A stretch of DNA of 64,000 nucleotides. Source: Sphagnum magellanicum. Its lineage: Eukaryota > Streptophyta > Sphagnopsida > Sphagnales > Sphagnaceae. The notes below the pieces were generated by a model, which did not search any database, was not told the origin of the DNA, and saw only the letters and a program-made list of their open reading frames with translations. Location of the stretch: positions 8,620,501-8,684,500 of the forward strand of contig CM038925.1 of NCBI GenBank assembly GCA_021904315.1, in the 5' to 3' direction. Shown here one piece after another: positions 1 to 12,389 of this stretch (position 1 is its first letter; each line of letters begins with the position of its first letter). Both the position numbers and the translations under genes were made by a program.

Positions 1-1870
1 AAAAAATCATGGTTTGTAATAATGAACTTTCACATGTGGTAGTTCTAGATGACAATTTTTTTTTCAGAAAGAAATTAGTGATTATGGTAGATGGCACAAT
101 TCTGAAACCTCCATCGTTAGAGATGCTAGGTCTTGCTACATGGATCAAGAAAAATATCAAGCAATGCATTTTTTGTGTCAAACTATTGAAAAAAAGATCT
201 TGAAATACATCATGAGTTGTAAGAATTCAGAAGTAATCTAGAATAAGTTGAAGGAAGTGCATGATCAACGATTGCATGAAAACATACACCATGTTCAACA
301 ATGATTTTTTGACATCACCATGGAGGAGGGTGAAAACATTGTTGATTTCTTGGGAAAGATTGAAAAAGGTAGAAGTGAGCTTATTAATCTTCGAGACAAT
401 ACTTTCACCAATGAAACTATCATGGCCAAGGTCTTGAGTTAGTTGTGAACATGTTACAAAACATTTCAATCATCTTGGGAGAATGTTCCTAGTGTTGAGT
501 GAACCATCAGTACCATGGTGGGGCTATTGATCATAGAAGAAACCAAGATGAAGGATGTTAATAATCAAACTACCAACAAGGGTGGAAGAACCACAACATA
601 TGCTGCCACTTTTTGATCCAAAAGTGGTACACCAATCTGAAAAAATGGTGCTTACTAGGGAATAACATGAACAACGAAAGAAGGAGATTGTTGAACAAAA
701 GAAAACCATGCATTATTGGAATTGTGGAAAGACAAATCATTGGTCAAAAGAGTGTAATGAGGAGAAGAAAACGCTTGAGAAGTGATTGAAGGAAAGACCC
801 ATTGAACCTTCATGGCATCAACCCTTGGCCATTGTTCAAACAATTGGTACATGGACAATTGCTACTCACAACACGTGAGCCAACACAAATAGTGGTTTTC
901 AACCTACTTAAACATATTATCTGGAAGGAAGTAATTGATAGAAAGGATCAAAGGAATGATAGTATATGCCCAAGACATAGGCAACAATCTTCAAAACATG
1001 GATTGATGGCAAGGATAAGATAGGCATTCTAAAGGATGTCATTCATGTTCCCAAGCTCAGTAAAAAAAATTTCAACATCTTGAGGAGTTCAGAAGGGAAT
1101 ATATACTTCCCATACCAAAAGAAGGTGTCGGCTATTGGATGGAAGCAAGGTGGTAGTAAAGGGCGTTGAAGAATGTGGCATATATCGACTCCTTGTGACC
1201 ATAGAACCACCATCATACTGTAGCCAACCATAATGCATTATTTGTTAGTGTTGTTGGAGTCTTAAGCAAGAAGGAAAACAGCCAAAGTCTTGATGTTTGG
1301 CATAAGAGACTCGGTCATGTGCATCACAACATGATCAAACAAATGGAAGCCAAGGACATGGTTGATGGGTTGGTAATCAGTGGGAGTGGAGAGGATCCAC
1401 CTTTTGTGTAGATTATGCTTATCAAAAAAATCACTGAACGCCTTTCCCATGGAAGGAACATTAAGAAAAGGCTAGAAAAATTGGTGATTTGGTTCATTAT
1501 GATCTTTGTGGACCCATCAACACACCCACTATTGGTGGAGCAAATTATTTTGTTCTATTCAAGATGAACATTTTGGTTTTAGGGTGATTTATTACATTAA
1601 GGAGAAGCTAGCTACTTTGGAGTGCCTATGAAGGTTCTTGGGGCAGATGCTAAGGGAGATAAGAAAGACCATCAAGATTCTTAGAATTCTGACAAAGGGA
1701 TTGACTTTTCCAAAGGCAATGAGAAGTTCCAAAGTTTCTTGGATGAAAAGAACATTAAGCACGAACTAATTTGTGTTTATACTCCTGAGCAAAACATAAT
1801 AGTTGAAAGGGATAATCGTACGATTTTTGTTATGTATTTGGAGTGAATGGTTACCTTTGGTCCTAAGCCT
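1..1870 (+). mobile_element. Ty1/copia LTR-retrotransposon fossil (internal part)
   Basis: Pieces of a copia polyprotein can be read in order on the plus strand. A gag-like stretch comes first, then a CCHC zinc-knuckle region near 715-765, then a GAG-pre-integrase stretch near 1280-1380 with the typical 'DVWHKRLGHVH' pattern, then integrase-core remains near 1490-1850. The order gag, zinc knuckle, pre-integrase, integrase is that of Ty1/copia. The left end lies outside the window. No reverse transcriptase or LTR was found on the right. The copy is broken many times over and looks old. Confidence 0.8.
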
Positions 1871-2164
1871 AGCAGTACTAAAGCATGAAAATCCTTTGTG
1901 AAGCCCAACAATAGTCAGGACATTGTGAGGCTATGCAATAGAATTCCCAGGGTCATCAAAGGTTTAGTGAACCTTTGATCAGTTTGCATTCATTACTTCA
2001 TGAACCTGAGGTCAGGTGTCATTGCTCCCCACTGCTCATCATTTTCCTGCATGTTCCATCTCTGTCATTCCTGTCACAACTGCCTTTTTCAAATTTTCTT
2101 CATTGACAGAAGATTTTACCATGGTCTTGTGACCAAGAATGAATAGTTGTCATGAAGCTAAGTC

Positions 2165-2359
2165 CTAAGAGTCTGGAGTCCTAGATCTTTGAACAGTTTT
2201 TGCTTCCTCCAAATTCCACATCCTGATCAATCCTGCAAAGCTGTGGAGAGCTCCTGACGCAATGAAGACATCATCAATGCTCATGACATGGAGGTTGACT
2301 GCACTACCAATATTATTATGATTAAAGAATTTTTCTTGTGCCTTCACCTCTGTAGGCAT
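2165..2359 (-). pseudogene. Possible WD40-repeat fragment
   Basis: A 64-codon open stretch on the minus strand reads '...VMSIDDVFIASGAL...GLIRMWNLEEAK'. The ending 'LIRMWNL' resembles the last strand of a WD40 blade, where the usual end is [IV]R[VL]WD, and the preceding 'DDVFIASGAL' fits the strands before it. Only one blade is seen and no exon context was found. It could be a scrap of a host WD-repeat gene moved with the surrounding repeats, or chance. Confidence 0.22.
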
Positions 2360-4600
2360 AGGAAGTTACTGAGGAGACTGAATTTCTGGGTGCCAGGTTG
2401 CAGTTCTTCAACAGCAACAGTAGGCTCTACAGCAGCAACAACACCAGCATCTGTTGAATCATTCACCATCAGCAGCCACATGCTAGTTTTCAACAGCTGC
2501 AAGCAGCGGTGAATGTGGCACAGCAGGTGGTTACTCAGAGACAGTGGCTGGGACAGCAAGAAAAGAATCCTCCACAGCAGGTTGCCACTCAGCAACAGAG
2601 GCATCTTCATTGTCAATAAGAACAAATTATATTTGCATACAGTTCACATCCAGGGGTTTATGACCTTTGAGAGGATTGTGTTATGGAAGGAACCCTTCCT
2701 GATCTTATATACCTTTGTACACATGAAAGTGTACTAATTTTTTGAGTTCCTATGGAAGAGATCTTGTTTTGGAATTGTTGGTGTCTTGGAAAGGTTTGTC
2801 TCTTGTTTCCTCTTGTGGCATTAAAAAACAGGCCCTATCAAGAGGATTTGTAGTTAGGAATTCAGGTGGCTGGAAAGTGATGCTTGCACCCACCATGTAT
2901 TTGCAATTGCAGCTAGCTGTTCAACAATATCACCAGCATGACCAGCTGCAGCAACAGCAGGATCCAATCCATGTCCAAGCCCAAGCACAAGCACAGGCTC
3001 AGGTCCTGGTCATGGCCTGAGTCCAAGCCCAAGTGCAGGTCCAGGCTGCATCTGCTCAAGTTATACCCCCATGCAGCAACACTAGCACCTGCCTCTCCTA
3101 CAACTACAAGGAAGTGGGGAAGTCCAAATTACATCAAGGAATTGCCAACCTCTTGTACAGCAACTAAGAAGACATCTAACAAAAATTGTCTTGCAACAGC
3201 AGCAGCAAAGATCTCTTGCACAAACTACTTTGCAGCAGCAGCTGCTGCAAGGATGGTCACATCAGCCCCATGACCAATAGCATGGCCAACCACAGGCATT
3301 GCTCAGGGGATCTTTTGAGCCTTCAACTCCCAGCTGTGTAGTAGAATGTAGAAACCAGCAAGTGAGGATGGTGGAATTGTGGAAGGCAAGCTCCAATACC
3401 TTTGTCAGGATGAGCGACAGAACCAGCTGAATACAGTTATGCAACAGGCCTCATTAGGGCAGCAACAGCAAGTAATGCAACTTCATGGACTATCACCATG
3501 CTCATCTGCAGATGCTCAGCAGTGGATACAACCTGGTGAGGTGAAGCTGTTTGGTTTGTCTGTCCTCTCTCAGCCATCACTGAATGTTGCCCCACAGAGT
3601 ATATTGTGCACATCAGCAAGCAGTTTTAGTGAACAAGTCCCCTTGTAGCGACCTCTCTGTCCATCATCATCAGCTCCCTCTACAACACTGACCAATGGTT
3701 ATGGAAAGCATTCTGGAACTCTTTCTTGTGCACTTGGAAGCATACATCCTCCCTTCATGATGCCTAATGGCCAGAAGGGTTCTTGGTGGACTCTTGCAAA
3801 ATAGTCAGGCAATACATGATTGTGGAATATATTGAATTGGGTGCTGCTAGCCACCTTGACAAAACCTAGTGAAAGGGAGTCAAGATCACATGCTATGCAG
3901 AGAGCTAAGGCTTTGTATAAGTGACTGTTTTGCTCAAGATATGTAGCAGTCAGAATGGGAGCAAGTAGTGGGGGCTCTTCCTGTTCAGCTACAGAACTTC
4001 GAACAACTGCACAGTGTCCAAGACCTGAGGAGGAATGAGGGACTTTCTAAGATGTATCCTGTACTTTATATAGGTAGAGCTAGTTGCTCACTACTTGGTG
4101 ATGTGAACCAGGATAATAGAATAGAGACTGACAAAAGAATTGATTGTCACCAGGGCCACAGTAGCACTAGTCAAATTGACTCTAAAAGGAGTAATCGCCC
4201 TTCAAAGGGACTGTGTGAAGCTAAACAAATTGATGGTGGTAGGTGAGATGAACATCCACTCAGTGGGCAGTTGATGGGTAGAAATATGGCTATATCTGAG
4301 AGTCTAGGTATGCAGCTCCTGTTACTAGCACCCTGCAAATGCCACAAGCAGTCATTAGTGCACTGATGGCAATTGTCGATTTGCAAAATAGCAAGTGTAC
4401 CTGCACACTCAACAACTTCTTCAGTGCCACAGGGATTTGCTTGAGGAGCTGCAAGTACAGGAGGAGGCATTTGTGACTGTGAAGTCAAATCCAGCCTTGC
4501 AGCTTGCTGCATCATTGGGTGGAGCACCTTACCTGAGTAAGCCTGAGGTGTTGCAACAGTGTCTCAGAGACAGTGTATGTATTTTAATCCTCTACATATG
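2344..4600 (+). pseudogene. Decayed Q-rich, host-like coding sequence
   Basis: CAG-rich plus-strand sequence codes in several short frames for glutamine-rich protein. Examples are 'FQQLQAAVNVAQQVV' near 2490-2540, 'QLQLAVQQYHQHDQLQQQQ' near 2910-2960, 'VLQQQQQRSLAQTTLQQQLL' near 3190-3250 and 'LNTVMQQASLGQQQQVMQLH' near 3427-3490. A last piece near 4480-4560 reads 'LQLAASLGGAPYLSKPEVLQ'. Stops and frame changes are frequent, so this is unlikely to be a working gene. The Q-rich style resembles plant transcriptional co-regulators, but I do not recognise the parent gene. Confidence 0.35.
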
Positions 4601-4609
4601 CAAAATGCC

Positions 4610-5850
4610 CATGCCACTTTCACCTACTCCATTCCACTCCCATCTCTTTTATGTTTCCACTTCTGCACTTCAGGGGCAGAGAGGATTACTACTTTTTTAT
4701 TTTCTTATTTGTTTGTGCATCTTGAATTTGGCATGAGACTGAAAGGTTCCATGAATAGGGCAAATTTTATAATCAAACATGCTAGTAAATTATGCATATG
4801 ACTAGGAGAGGTGATATACTAGCTTTGCTCTGGCATAAAACTGCAGTGCTAGCATTATGCTCTTTTTTGGATCAAAGCAGTACATAATGCTACCACTGCA
4901 GTTTTAGGGTGACATATATGACACACTAAACCCTAAACCCTCAACTGCTAGTCATGTCAGTTCCAAACTTTGAAGGCACACTTGGGCTGCGAAGTGTTGG
5001 TAAGGGGTGTACCTAAATTAGCTGACGGAACATTTCACAAGCTTGCATGTAAAATGCCATACAACTGGGGCAAAAGTTGTAGCAAGGCAATGGCAGCTGC
5101 AGACATTTTGAACAATGCATATAAAGCACAGCTATTTTTATAAGGCACACCTGGAAAAACAGCTATTTATTAGCACAGCAGTGAGGATCTAGCAGCAGCA
5201 TACATGGACACAGGGCTTGGTTCCTTGAAAATGTTGGAGTTTGATGATATTGATGAGTTGCAAATTGAAATTCAGCCATGTGGACACCACCAGCACTTTA
5301 ACAAATTGCAAGCAAACTTACCCAATTTGGGATTAAAAAGATGATGTTATTGAGCCAGTGCTTCAAAAATCTGCAGCAAACTGGAGTTACAAATTGGACA
5401 ATAGCCCAACAGGTTGAGTGTAGCTGAAATGTGCAGAGGAAAACAAAAACAACCCTGCATAAGAATGCCTAAGAATGGCTGATGCTTTTCAAGCTTGATC
5501 AAGACAGAAGATTAGGTCCACAATCTCCTCTCCTTCTCACATAGGTTGAAAACCAAGGTTACCTCAAAAACCTGCTACAGTGGAGGTAGTAGGTCACTTC
5601 AGAGGCAGCTGAGTGCATGAACAATATACTGTTTTCTGCACCATCTTTGGTACAATTCAATTCAGATTACCTCGAGGAACCAGAACACCTGCACAACATC
5701 AAGGTGTTGCACATTAGCAACTGAACTCTACTACCTTTAGTAGACAACTGCACATGGAAGACTCTAAAATACAGCCCAACATGCAGTGTTGGTTCTCTCT
5801 CAACAAGAGAAAGAAGTTAGAAGAAAGAAGCCGACCATTCAATGGGACAG
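4610..5850. other. Intergenic, no gene seen
   Basis: No convincing coding signal on either strand. A short telomere-like motif (aaaccctaaaccct) lies near 4926. The rest is unique-looking sequence between the Q-rich remnant and the lipid transfer protein gene. Confidence 0.5.
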
Positions 5851-5990
5851 GCATGCAAGATAACTTTTCTGCAGAGACTGGAACTGCAGCATTCTTCTGT
5901 TGAGCTTTTTGGGTTGTGCCAATCAGCAGACATGCAAGATAACTTTTGTACAGAGACTTGCAGCATTGTTCTGGTGAGTTTTTACATTCT
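5851..5990. repeat. 80-bp tandem duplication downstream of LTP gene
   Basis: A unit beginning catgcaagataacttt starts at 5851 and again at 5931. Both copies continue through a 'cagagact...gcagcatt.ttctg.tgag' core with a few differences. It lies just beyond the likely 3' end of the minus-strand lipid transfer protein gene. Confidence 0.75.
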
Positions 5991-6198
5991 GAAGATCAGG
6001 CTCTGGACCTGCCAGAGCATCTTGAGAACGTGGACTATTGTGGCGAGCTTTTTCATATGGCCAGCAATGGCTGTGCGGATTCAGCTGGTCAAGGGTTTAT
6101 TTGCTCCTGAGCAAATCGCAGTACTACATTCACATTCTTAAGGTCAGGCGCAGACCCCTTCAAACCCTAAGTCGTCTTCCAAAAGCAAGAGAACTCAC

Positions 6199-6511
6199 CA
6201 GCACATTTCTGACCTCGCGGAACATAGCGGCCACATTTGCGAGGGAGGGTGAGACCCAAGTTGAAATCGACTGGAAACCCCGGAATTGAGGAGGTGAGAG
6301 CAGCGCAGAGACAGGTAGAGCTGACTCTTCTCACAAGCCCACAGCACTGCACACTAGGAGTCATCATTCGGTTATCAGGTCGCACAGCAGGCATACAGGG
6401 AAGAAACTGCGATATGGAGCCGCAATACTCCCGCGCCTCTGTGCTTCTCGCTAACAGCAAAGCCATCAACAGCAACCCCAGCATTGGCGCTTCTTTGTCC
6501 CTCAGCCCCAT
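6199..6511 (-). CDS. Non-specific lipid transfer protein, type-D-like, first exon
   Basis: This exon encodes a small secreted eight-cysteine protein of the plant LTP/2S-albumin superfamily, which carries lipids in a hydrophobic cavity outside the cell. From the Met at 6511 there is a hydrophobic signal peptide ('MLGLLLMALLLARSTEA'), then the cysteine pattern C-X8-C-X16-CC-X9-CXC-X23-C-X9-C. That spacing fits the LTPd group better than LTP1. An in-frame Met lies 15 codons upstream at 6556, but the inner Met puts the signal peptide at the N-terminus. A strong donor (G|GTGAGT) lies four bases after the Cys8 codon, a place where LTP1 and LTPd genes are known to have an intron. A possible second exon is 6106-6081, in phase, adding about eight residues and a stop; this part is weak. 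The upstream side (right) carries a TCTTC microsatellite. Confidence 0.8.
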
Positions 6512-7082
6512 TCCCTCTTCTCTCCAGCGCCCAGGCGAGACCCGTTGCAACAACAACTTGGCCCTACTTGAAAGGAGGGGGCAAGAACCTGCCTATTACA
6601 GGACCGATCTCCTTTTCAATAATGATTCGAGAATGAAGATCACCGGAACGAACTTCCCGGCCAAGAGAGAGATTCTCCAGTTCTCCTTAACTAGAGAAAC
6701 TGCATCTTGTGATTAATTCACAAGAAAGAGACGCAAGTAAATCAACTTGTTGTGCAAAAACCATGTGCTCCTCTAGCTTGTTCTGCAAATGGCTTGAAGT
6801 TTGACAACAATAGTAGGCCATATTCAGAAACAACACATTTCTAATGTACTGCACCAAGACAATTCAAAGCAGCAGAAATTGCAGCACAAAAAAGCGAAGG
6901 ACGCGATGGATTGGAAACAAAAGTACATACCAGTGAGAGAGAGAGAACTAACTTGTTTGCAAAATTTTAAAAGCAAAAAAGAAAGAATCAACTTCTCTCT
7001 TAATGGAATTGCAACAAACAAACAAACAAGAAAAAACACATTCAATGAAGAAGTATCACGAATGGTAAATCAAACAGAAAAC

Positions 7083-7122
7083 TCTCTCTTCTCTTCTCTT
7101 CTCTTCTCTTCTCTTCTCTTCT
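7083..7122. repeat. (TCTTC)n microsatellite
   Basis: About seven copies of a five-base pyrimidine unit lie some 570 bp upstream of the lipid transfer protein start. CT-rich tracts are common in plant promoters and 5' leaders, but no function can be read from the sequence. Confidence 0.9.
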
Positions 7123-8590
7123 TGCGCTATGCTCATCTTTGCACCGCAACAAATCCAGAGTTTTTCTCTGCCACAAAAGGTTAACCTATGTGGAGCTCCA
7201 AACCCTAACCCTAAAAATCTGCTTGGGGGTCAAGAAGAAGGAGCCGTTGGTGGGTAGATTTGAAAATCTCCTTTCAAAAGGTGTGCCTGATACGTCAGTC
7301 ATTTGAAATTCTTTTTCCTACAGTAAATTGTTTTAATCTTACCTACTAAATGTCCTTAGCTGGAGAAGGAAGGGTACCTTAGGCCTATCTTGGGGACCTT
7401 GTTGCGTTTTTTAGGTACACTAGTACAGGGCCAGCGTCAACACATGTCTGTCGAATAAATAAATAAATAATTAATTATGAAGATTCCATGTGGGGAAAAA
7501 AAAGAGAGGGGAATATTCCTAAAAAGATTCTCCATTTTTTCCTTCCCTACATTTTGTTCTTTGAAGAAAGTTTTTCCTTTTTCAAAAATTTCAACATTTT
7601 TATAAATAATTCCAGTGATGAGTAATGGGAACTGGTATATGGGGGATTTTTTTGGAATCCTTTGTATGGTCATCCATGGACCATTCCAAAGACAATTTCA
7701 GAAATAATTACTTCATTTTCAAGCCTAACTTTTTCATTTTTTTTTTCTTCATAACTACTTTGATTTTATAAATACCTGGGTTTTTTCCCCTGTCCACCAA
7801 CATGGATATGAACAAATAAATTAACATGCTTCTTTGCATGTCCATGAAATATATATTAATTAAATTAAATTTGACATTGACATATATAATGCTGAATGAT
7901 CAAAAACCAGGTATCAAAAATCTTAAAATCTCCAAAACCTTGGAATCCAGTAATGTTTTTGCTTATTTTGTATGGAGAGATTGTATTTGGTATGTACATA
8001 TTACATACATACTAGTGTAACTAGAGTTTTTCAAAAATCTCTTGTTCAGTTCCCGTTCCACATATAAATAGAACTGGGGTTCGGGTTCATAACAGGCTTC
8101 AACTATGGTTTAGTGGAACCAGTTCAAAAACTCAGACCTGGTGCTGGTTCAGTTTTCACTACTGAGACCTGGCGGTTCTACCCTGCCAAGCAACTGGGTG
8201 CCGACCCATACTGGTGGGTATACTGTTCAATACTTCATGGTTATGGGTTCAGGTGGGGAGATCTTAACTTGTACACTAATTGGCTCACTGTTTTGAATGT
8301 GATATTAGAGTCCCATGGCATGTTTGACACAACTAATTCTCTTCTTTTCAAAAAGATTAAAATTTCAAAAAATTAATTTTTTCAAAGATAAAAATAAAAA
8401 TTTGTAAAAGAAAGTAAAAATTCTTTTAAAAATTCTGAAATAGTATTTTTTTTAAATTGAATTTTCAAAGTAAGATAATTATTCAAAACTAAAATGTTGA
8501 ACCATATGAAAGTATTTTAATTTCAATTAATTAGAGGCCCACATACCACCATCTATTTTAAGAATACATACTAAGCTATGAAGGGCTCTT
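7123..8590. other. AT-rich intergenic, no gene seen
   Basis: A short telomere-like motif (aaaccctaaccctaaa) lies near 7200. A more GC-rich block at 8040-8260 has short open frames but no recognisable domain. No RNA gene was recognised. Confidence 0.5.
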
Positions 8591-8594
8591 TTGT

Positions 8595-10266
8595 TTTTAA
8601 GTGGGAGAAGGGTCTACCTATCTTGAAACCTTTTCAGCCCACCTTACTTGTGTTTTCCCTTCCTTGATAGATGATACACATATAGTAGGCTTTATGATTG
8701 TAAGAAAAATTATCAACATTAGGGCTTTCAATGTAACCAGCAAAGTGTGTAGCTTGGTCTCCTTAGGGGTTAGACCATTTTATATCACTTCCTCTTGGCT
8801 TTCTTATTCTTTACTCAGGTTTTCATATTTTGGGTGCATTGGTGGGATGCACATCATTTGTTGAACCGTTTGTGACTAAGGTATTCTATGAGGATCTTGG
8901 GATGATATTTAATCTCCCTATGTTTGTAGATCCATTAACGGCTTTTGCGATGCTTTCGTTGTGTTACGCCCAACGCCTAGGCTATTTGTTTCGTATAGTG
9001 TTCCCATTTCCAGGTATTTTGCAACATTATGTTAAGTTCAATATTCGTACCATAACTATGTTGGAAAAGTTTTTTGGTGTAGGATCTTTTGGCAATTCTA
9101 TTGATCACCTAGCTTGTTGTCAAACAATTCTTCTTGCTTCTTCAAGTGGGCTTAGCCTCTTTTCCACGGTTCAAATTGTTGCCCCCGCATTCTTGGGGTG
9201 TTGGGCACTAATCATTCCTACACTTGTCACTTGTTTCCAGTAAGATGATTGCCCCATTGTTTTAGATGTAGTAGCACATGTTGAGATTAACACTTCCCCA
9301 TTCCAGATGGCACTACGAGATGTTCTAGCCATGTTACCCCAAGTTGTCCGTTTTCAAGTCCCACCCTTTAAGAGCTTGATGATTTGATCTTTCCCTAGTT
9401 GTAGGCTTCTTTGGTGGATCACTTACATGAACAAGAGTTTGCTTTGCTTTTAGTAGACATTCCTTTGGATATTGCATGAGCACGTTTTTGTTCATGTGCA
9501 GGTCCAAGGGTAGGCGTTTGGTTATTAGTTCATCCTACCACACCAACATTTCGTTTATCATCAGCCCACTTTCTTACAACACTACAACCATCTTGGCTTG
9601 CCACATCCTACAATTGCCCACCTTTCATGATGTTAGTGTGGTCATACCATTAACAATCTAAGTACCCATTTGCTTCGATGCTCTTGCGGGAATGAACATA
9701 TAGTAACCCATGACACACTTCGGGATAGTGTTGCAACTATTGCTTTAGAAAATGGAGCACATGTTCAGAGGGAAGTCTCCCACCTTTTCCCTTACTACAC
9801 CCAACAATGAGTGGATATCCTTATCACTAGAGACGATTTTTGAACTTTGATGGATGTTATCATTGTTGACCCAATTGGCATAGATATGGTGTAATGAACA
9901 TTGATGATGACAACACATGCAATGACGATGGCTACTCAAAAGAAGACACGATCCTATGCTGAACAAGCATTAGGCGATGATTTCATTCCCCTTGCTATTA
10001 AGATGTATGGGTGTCTTCATTCTTTATTTGATTCATTTTTTATCGCTTATGCATAGACCATTATCGCACGTCATCACAAGTCTTTAGTCCCCTTGATGTT
10101 TGTTTTTCACTATCAATTGTGTGTGTCCATAGCCCTGTAGTGTGCATAAGCCATAATGATTCTTTAACAAACTGCTGCACTTGGTTAAGGTTCTTCATTT
10201 CTTCTACACATCATAGTTAGTGCACCTCCATCACTAGCTAATTTGTGGCAGATGATAGCCTTTCGT
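8595..10266 (+). mobile_element. LINE (non-LTR retrotransposon) fossil, 3' half of ORF2
   Basis: Plus-strand pieces follow the order of a LINE reverse transcriptase. Near 8655-8683 is 'FPSLIDDTHIVG', matching the catalytic A/F-x-D-D box (DD at 8670-8675). The 137-codon open stretch 8830-9243 ('LGALVGCTSF...') fits the thumb and following region. Near 9677-9730 is a Cys/His stretch ('CSCGNEHIVTHDTLRDSV'). Near 9812-9890 follows 'VDILITRDDF...LMDVIIVDP', which resembles a PD-(D/E)XK-type nuclease core. The last readable piece ends near 10266. At least five frame changes or stops separate the pieces. No 5' half or poly-A tail was identified. Confidence 0.65.
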
Positions 10267-10917
10267 TTTAGGTTTTCTTTGTTATCGTTGATCGTCATTT
10301 TTAACCATGGGTCCTATTTACATAAGGTCTTTTCCTTATTTTTTGTTGATTGTTTATTTTTGTTTTATCTTTGGGTTGCATCTATTCGTGCTCTCGTTTG
10401 CCTTGTATTTTTGATGGATAGGTTCCCATCCTTGATTTTTATATACATGGTTTTTCTTCTTTTAGGATTTGAAATGTTTGAATAATAGTTTAACTAAATA
10501 TATTGGCAGGGGGTTTCAATATAGACCTTTCACTTATACTTGTAGGGTTTGCAAGGTAGGCCTTTTTCCTACTTGGAGAACTTGTCATTTGGATAACACC
10601 TTGACTACGACCATACAAAACATATAAGGCCCTAATATAATCTAACAAGGACCTTAGTAAGACCCTAAGGTTTTTGCTATTGAATAACATCCCTTTCCAC
10701 CTAGGATTGTGGCCAGTGACTAGTCCATTCTAGAGCTACTTTTGTAACTGTTGTTTGCAAAATTGGGTCACATTAATGAATATTTTTCACATTAAATGTG
10801 CTGATTAATTAATTATAGGGTCTATTTTAATTTTTTTAAAATAAATTTAAAATTATTTGCTTACATGAAAAATGAAAATTATTGTTATTATTAGTGTTTC
10901 AAATCCAATTGATACTA
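10267..10917. other. Intergenic, no gene seen
   Basis: AT-rich sequence between the LINE remnant and the TIR element. No coding domain was recognised on either strand. Confidence 0.5.
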
Positions 10918-11676
10918 GGTCCATTCATAGTTGGGGTACCAAAAAAAGAAAAAAGGAGTTAAGGACTTTTTAAATTTATTTTTTACAAATAGCATTTACA
11001 TGAAACAAATTTAAGTGAGAAAAATTGAATAGTCGAATATAAGGTAATTCATATGTAATGGTGATTTTTCACAATCATACATAATTGTGTATGATAATTT
11101 TAGTTTAATGCCAGAAATGCAAAAAATCCTAGAAAATCCCGAAATGAGTTTCAATGGACAACCAAACATGCTTTTTGACATGTTTATTTCCTTCACATGT
11201 GACCTACATTTAAAGCTAGACATTTTGAACCCATTGAACATAATTATTTTATCAAATGAATCCTTTGCATTATAGCCTTTTCTTTCAAAATTTCAATACT
11301 TTGAAAATTTTGAATGATTTGGTTTTTCATCAAGTTCATCCAGTGAACATGTACTTTCATAGAAGGGGGCATGTTTTTGTTGTACAAAAAAATTGAAATT
11401 AATTGTATAATTTTATGCCTTCCTTTTGATTATTTTATAAAAAATGTACTTTAGACATTTGATTCTTTTAATTTACAAGACTCAAAAGGACATTAACATA
11501 GTATCCAAATTATTTTTTAATGTTTTTATGAATTGAAGAAGACATCATTTTATCTATTGACATACAACAATCCACTACAATTATAATAATGTAAAATAAA
11601 CAAAAATCCAAAGTTTTCCTTTGTAGTCCTTTTTCACATATACATTCCTTTTTAGTATCCCAATTGTGAATGGACC
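10918..11676. mobile_element. Non-autonomous TIR element, copy 1 (759 bp)
   Basis: The left end reads ggtccattcatagttggggt and the right end is its inverted counterpart, gtatcccaattgtgaatggacc. The inside is AT-rich without coding content. The right half, read in reverse, matches the left part of the copy at 62976-63710, including the string 'atgtccttttgagtctt'. A possible 4-bp target duplication (acta) flanks it at 10914-10917 and 11678-11681. The superfamily is unresolved. Confidence 0.8.
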
Positions 11677-12389
11677 CACTATGTTTTCAAAAGGTTTCAC
11701 TAAACGACGTTTATGTGGATTTTTAGAATAGACCTAAATGGTTAGGTTTTGCCAACCCATGGTTAACAAGTGGCAACCTTTCAAATTTTAACCAAGATTG
11801 TTGAAGTTAAGTGTCAAAGTTTCTAGTAAAAACTTGGTTAGGCCATGTTTTTTTTATAAATGGTTGTTGGTAATAAAGTCATTATGTTTTTCAATTTCTA
11901 CAGGTTATTACAATGAATCAAATGCAAAGTTATTGGCAACCAAATGCAAAATGTAGTAGCATTAGGGCGACCAAAATCTTTGATAATTCAAATAATTGCA
12001 AGTCATGTCAAGTTAAATTAATTACAAATAACATCTCTTAGGGGAGTTGAACCCTGATCCGAATGGACCTTGCCCATTGCAACAAAAGACTCCCTGCAAA
12101 AAAAAAGAAGAAGATTAGTTTTACATAAAAAACACACCAACTACCAACAATGTCAAAACTCTAGTGCATATAGCCACCAAACAAATTAAAAAACGTACCA
12201 AAATTGCAAACATCAGCAAGTGAACCAAAATACAAACACTAAAAAATGCAAAGATGTGGCAAGAACAAATGCATCTACAAAAACATGGTTTATGGTTTAG
12301 GGCTTTGTTGTGCAATTTTCATGTCTACTATGCATTTACAGCCTTCCAAACCTACTTTAATTATGTCATGGGATGCTTGTTCATTAAAA

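Noticed and set aside
4926-4942. Interstitial telomere tracts (also near 7200, 18398, 57991)
   Set aside because: Each holds only two or three units; these are telo-box-like motifs common in plant DNA, not telomere scars.
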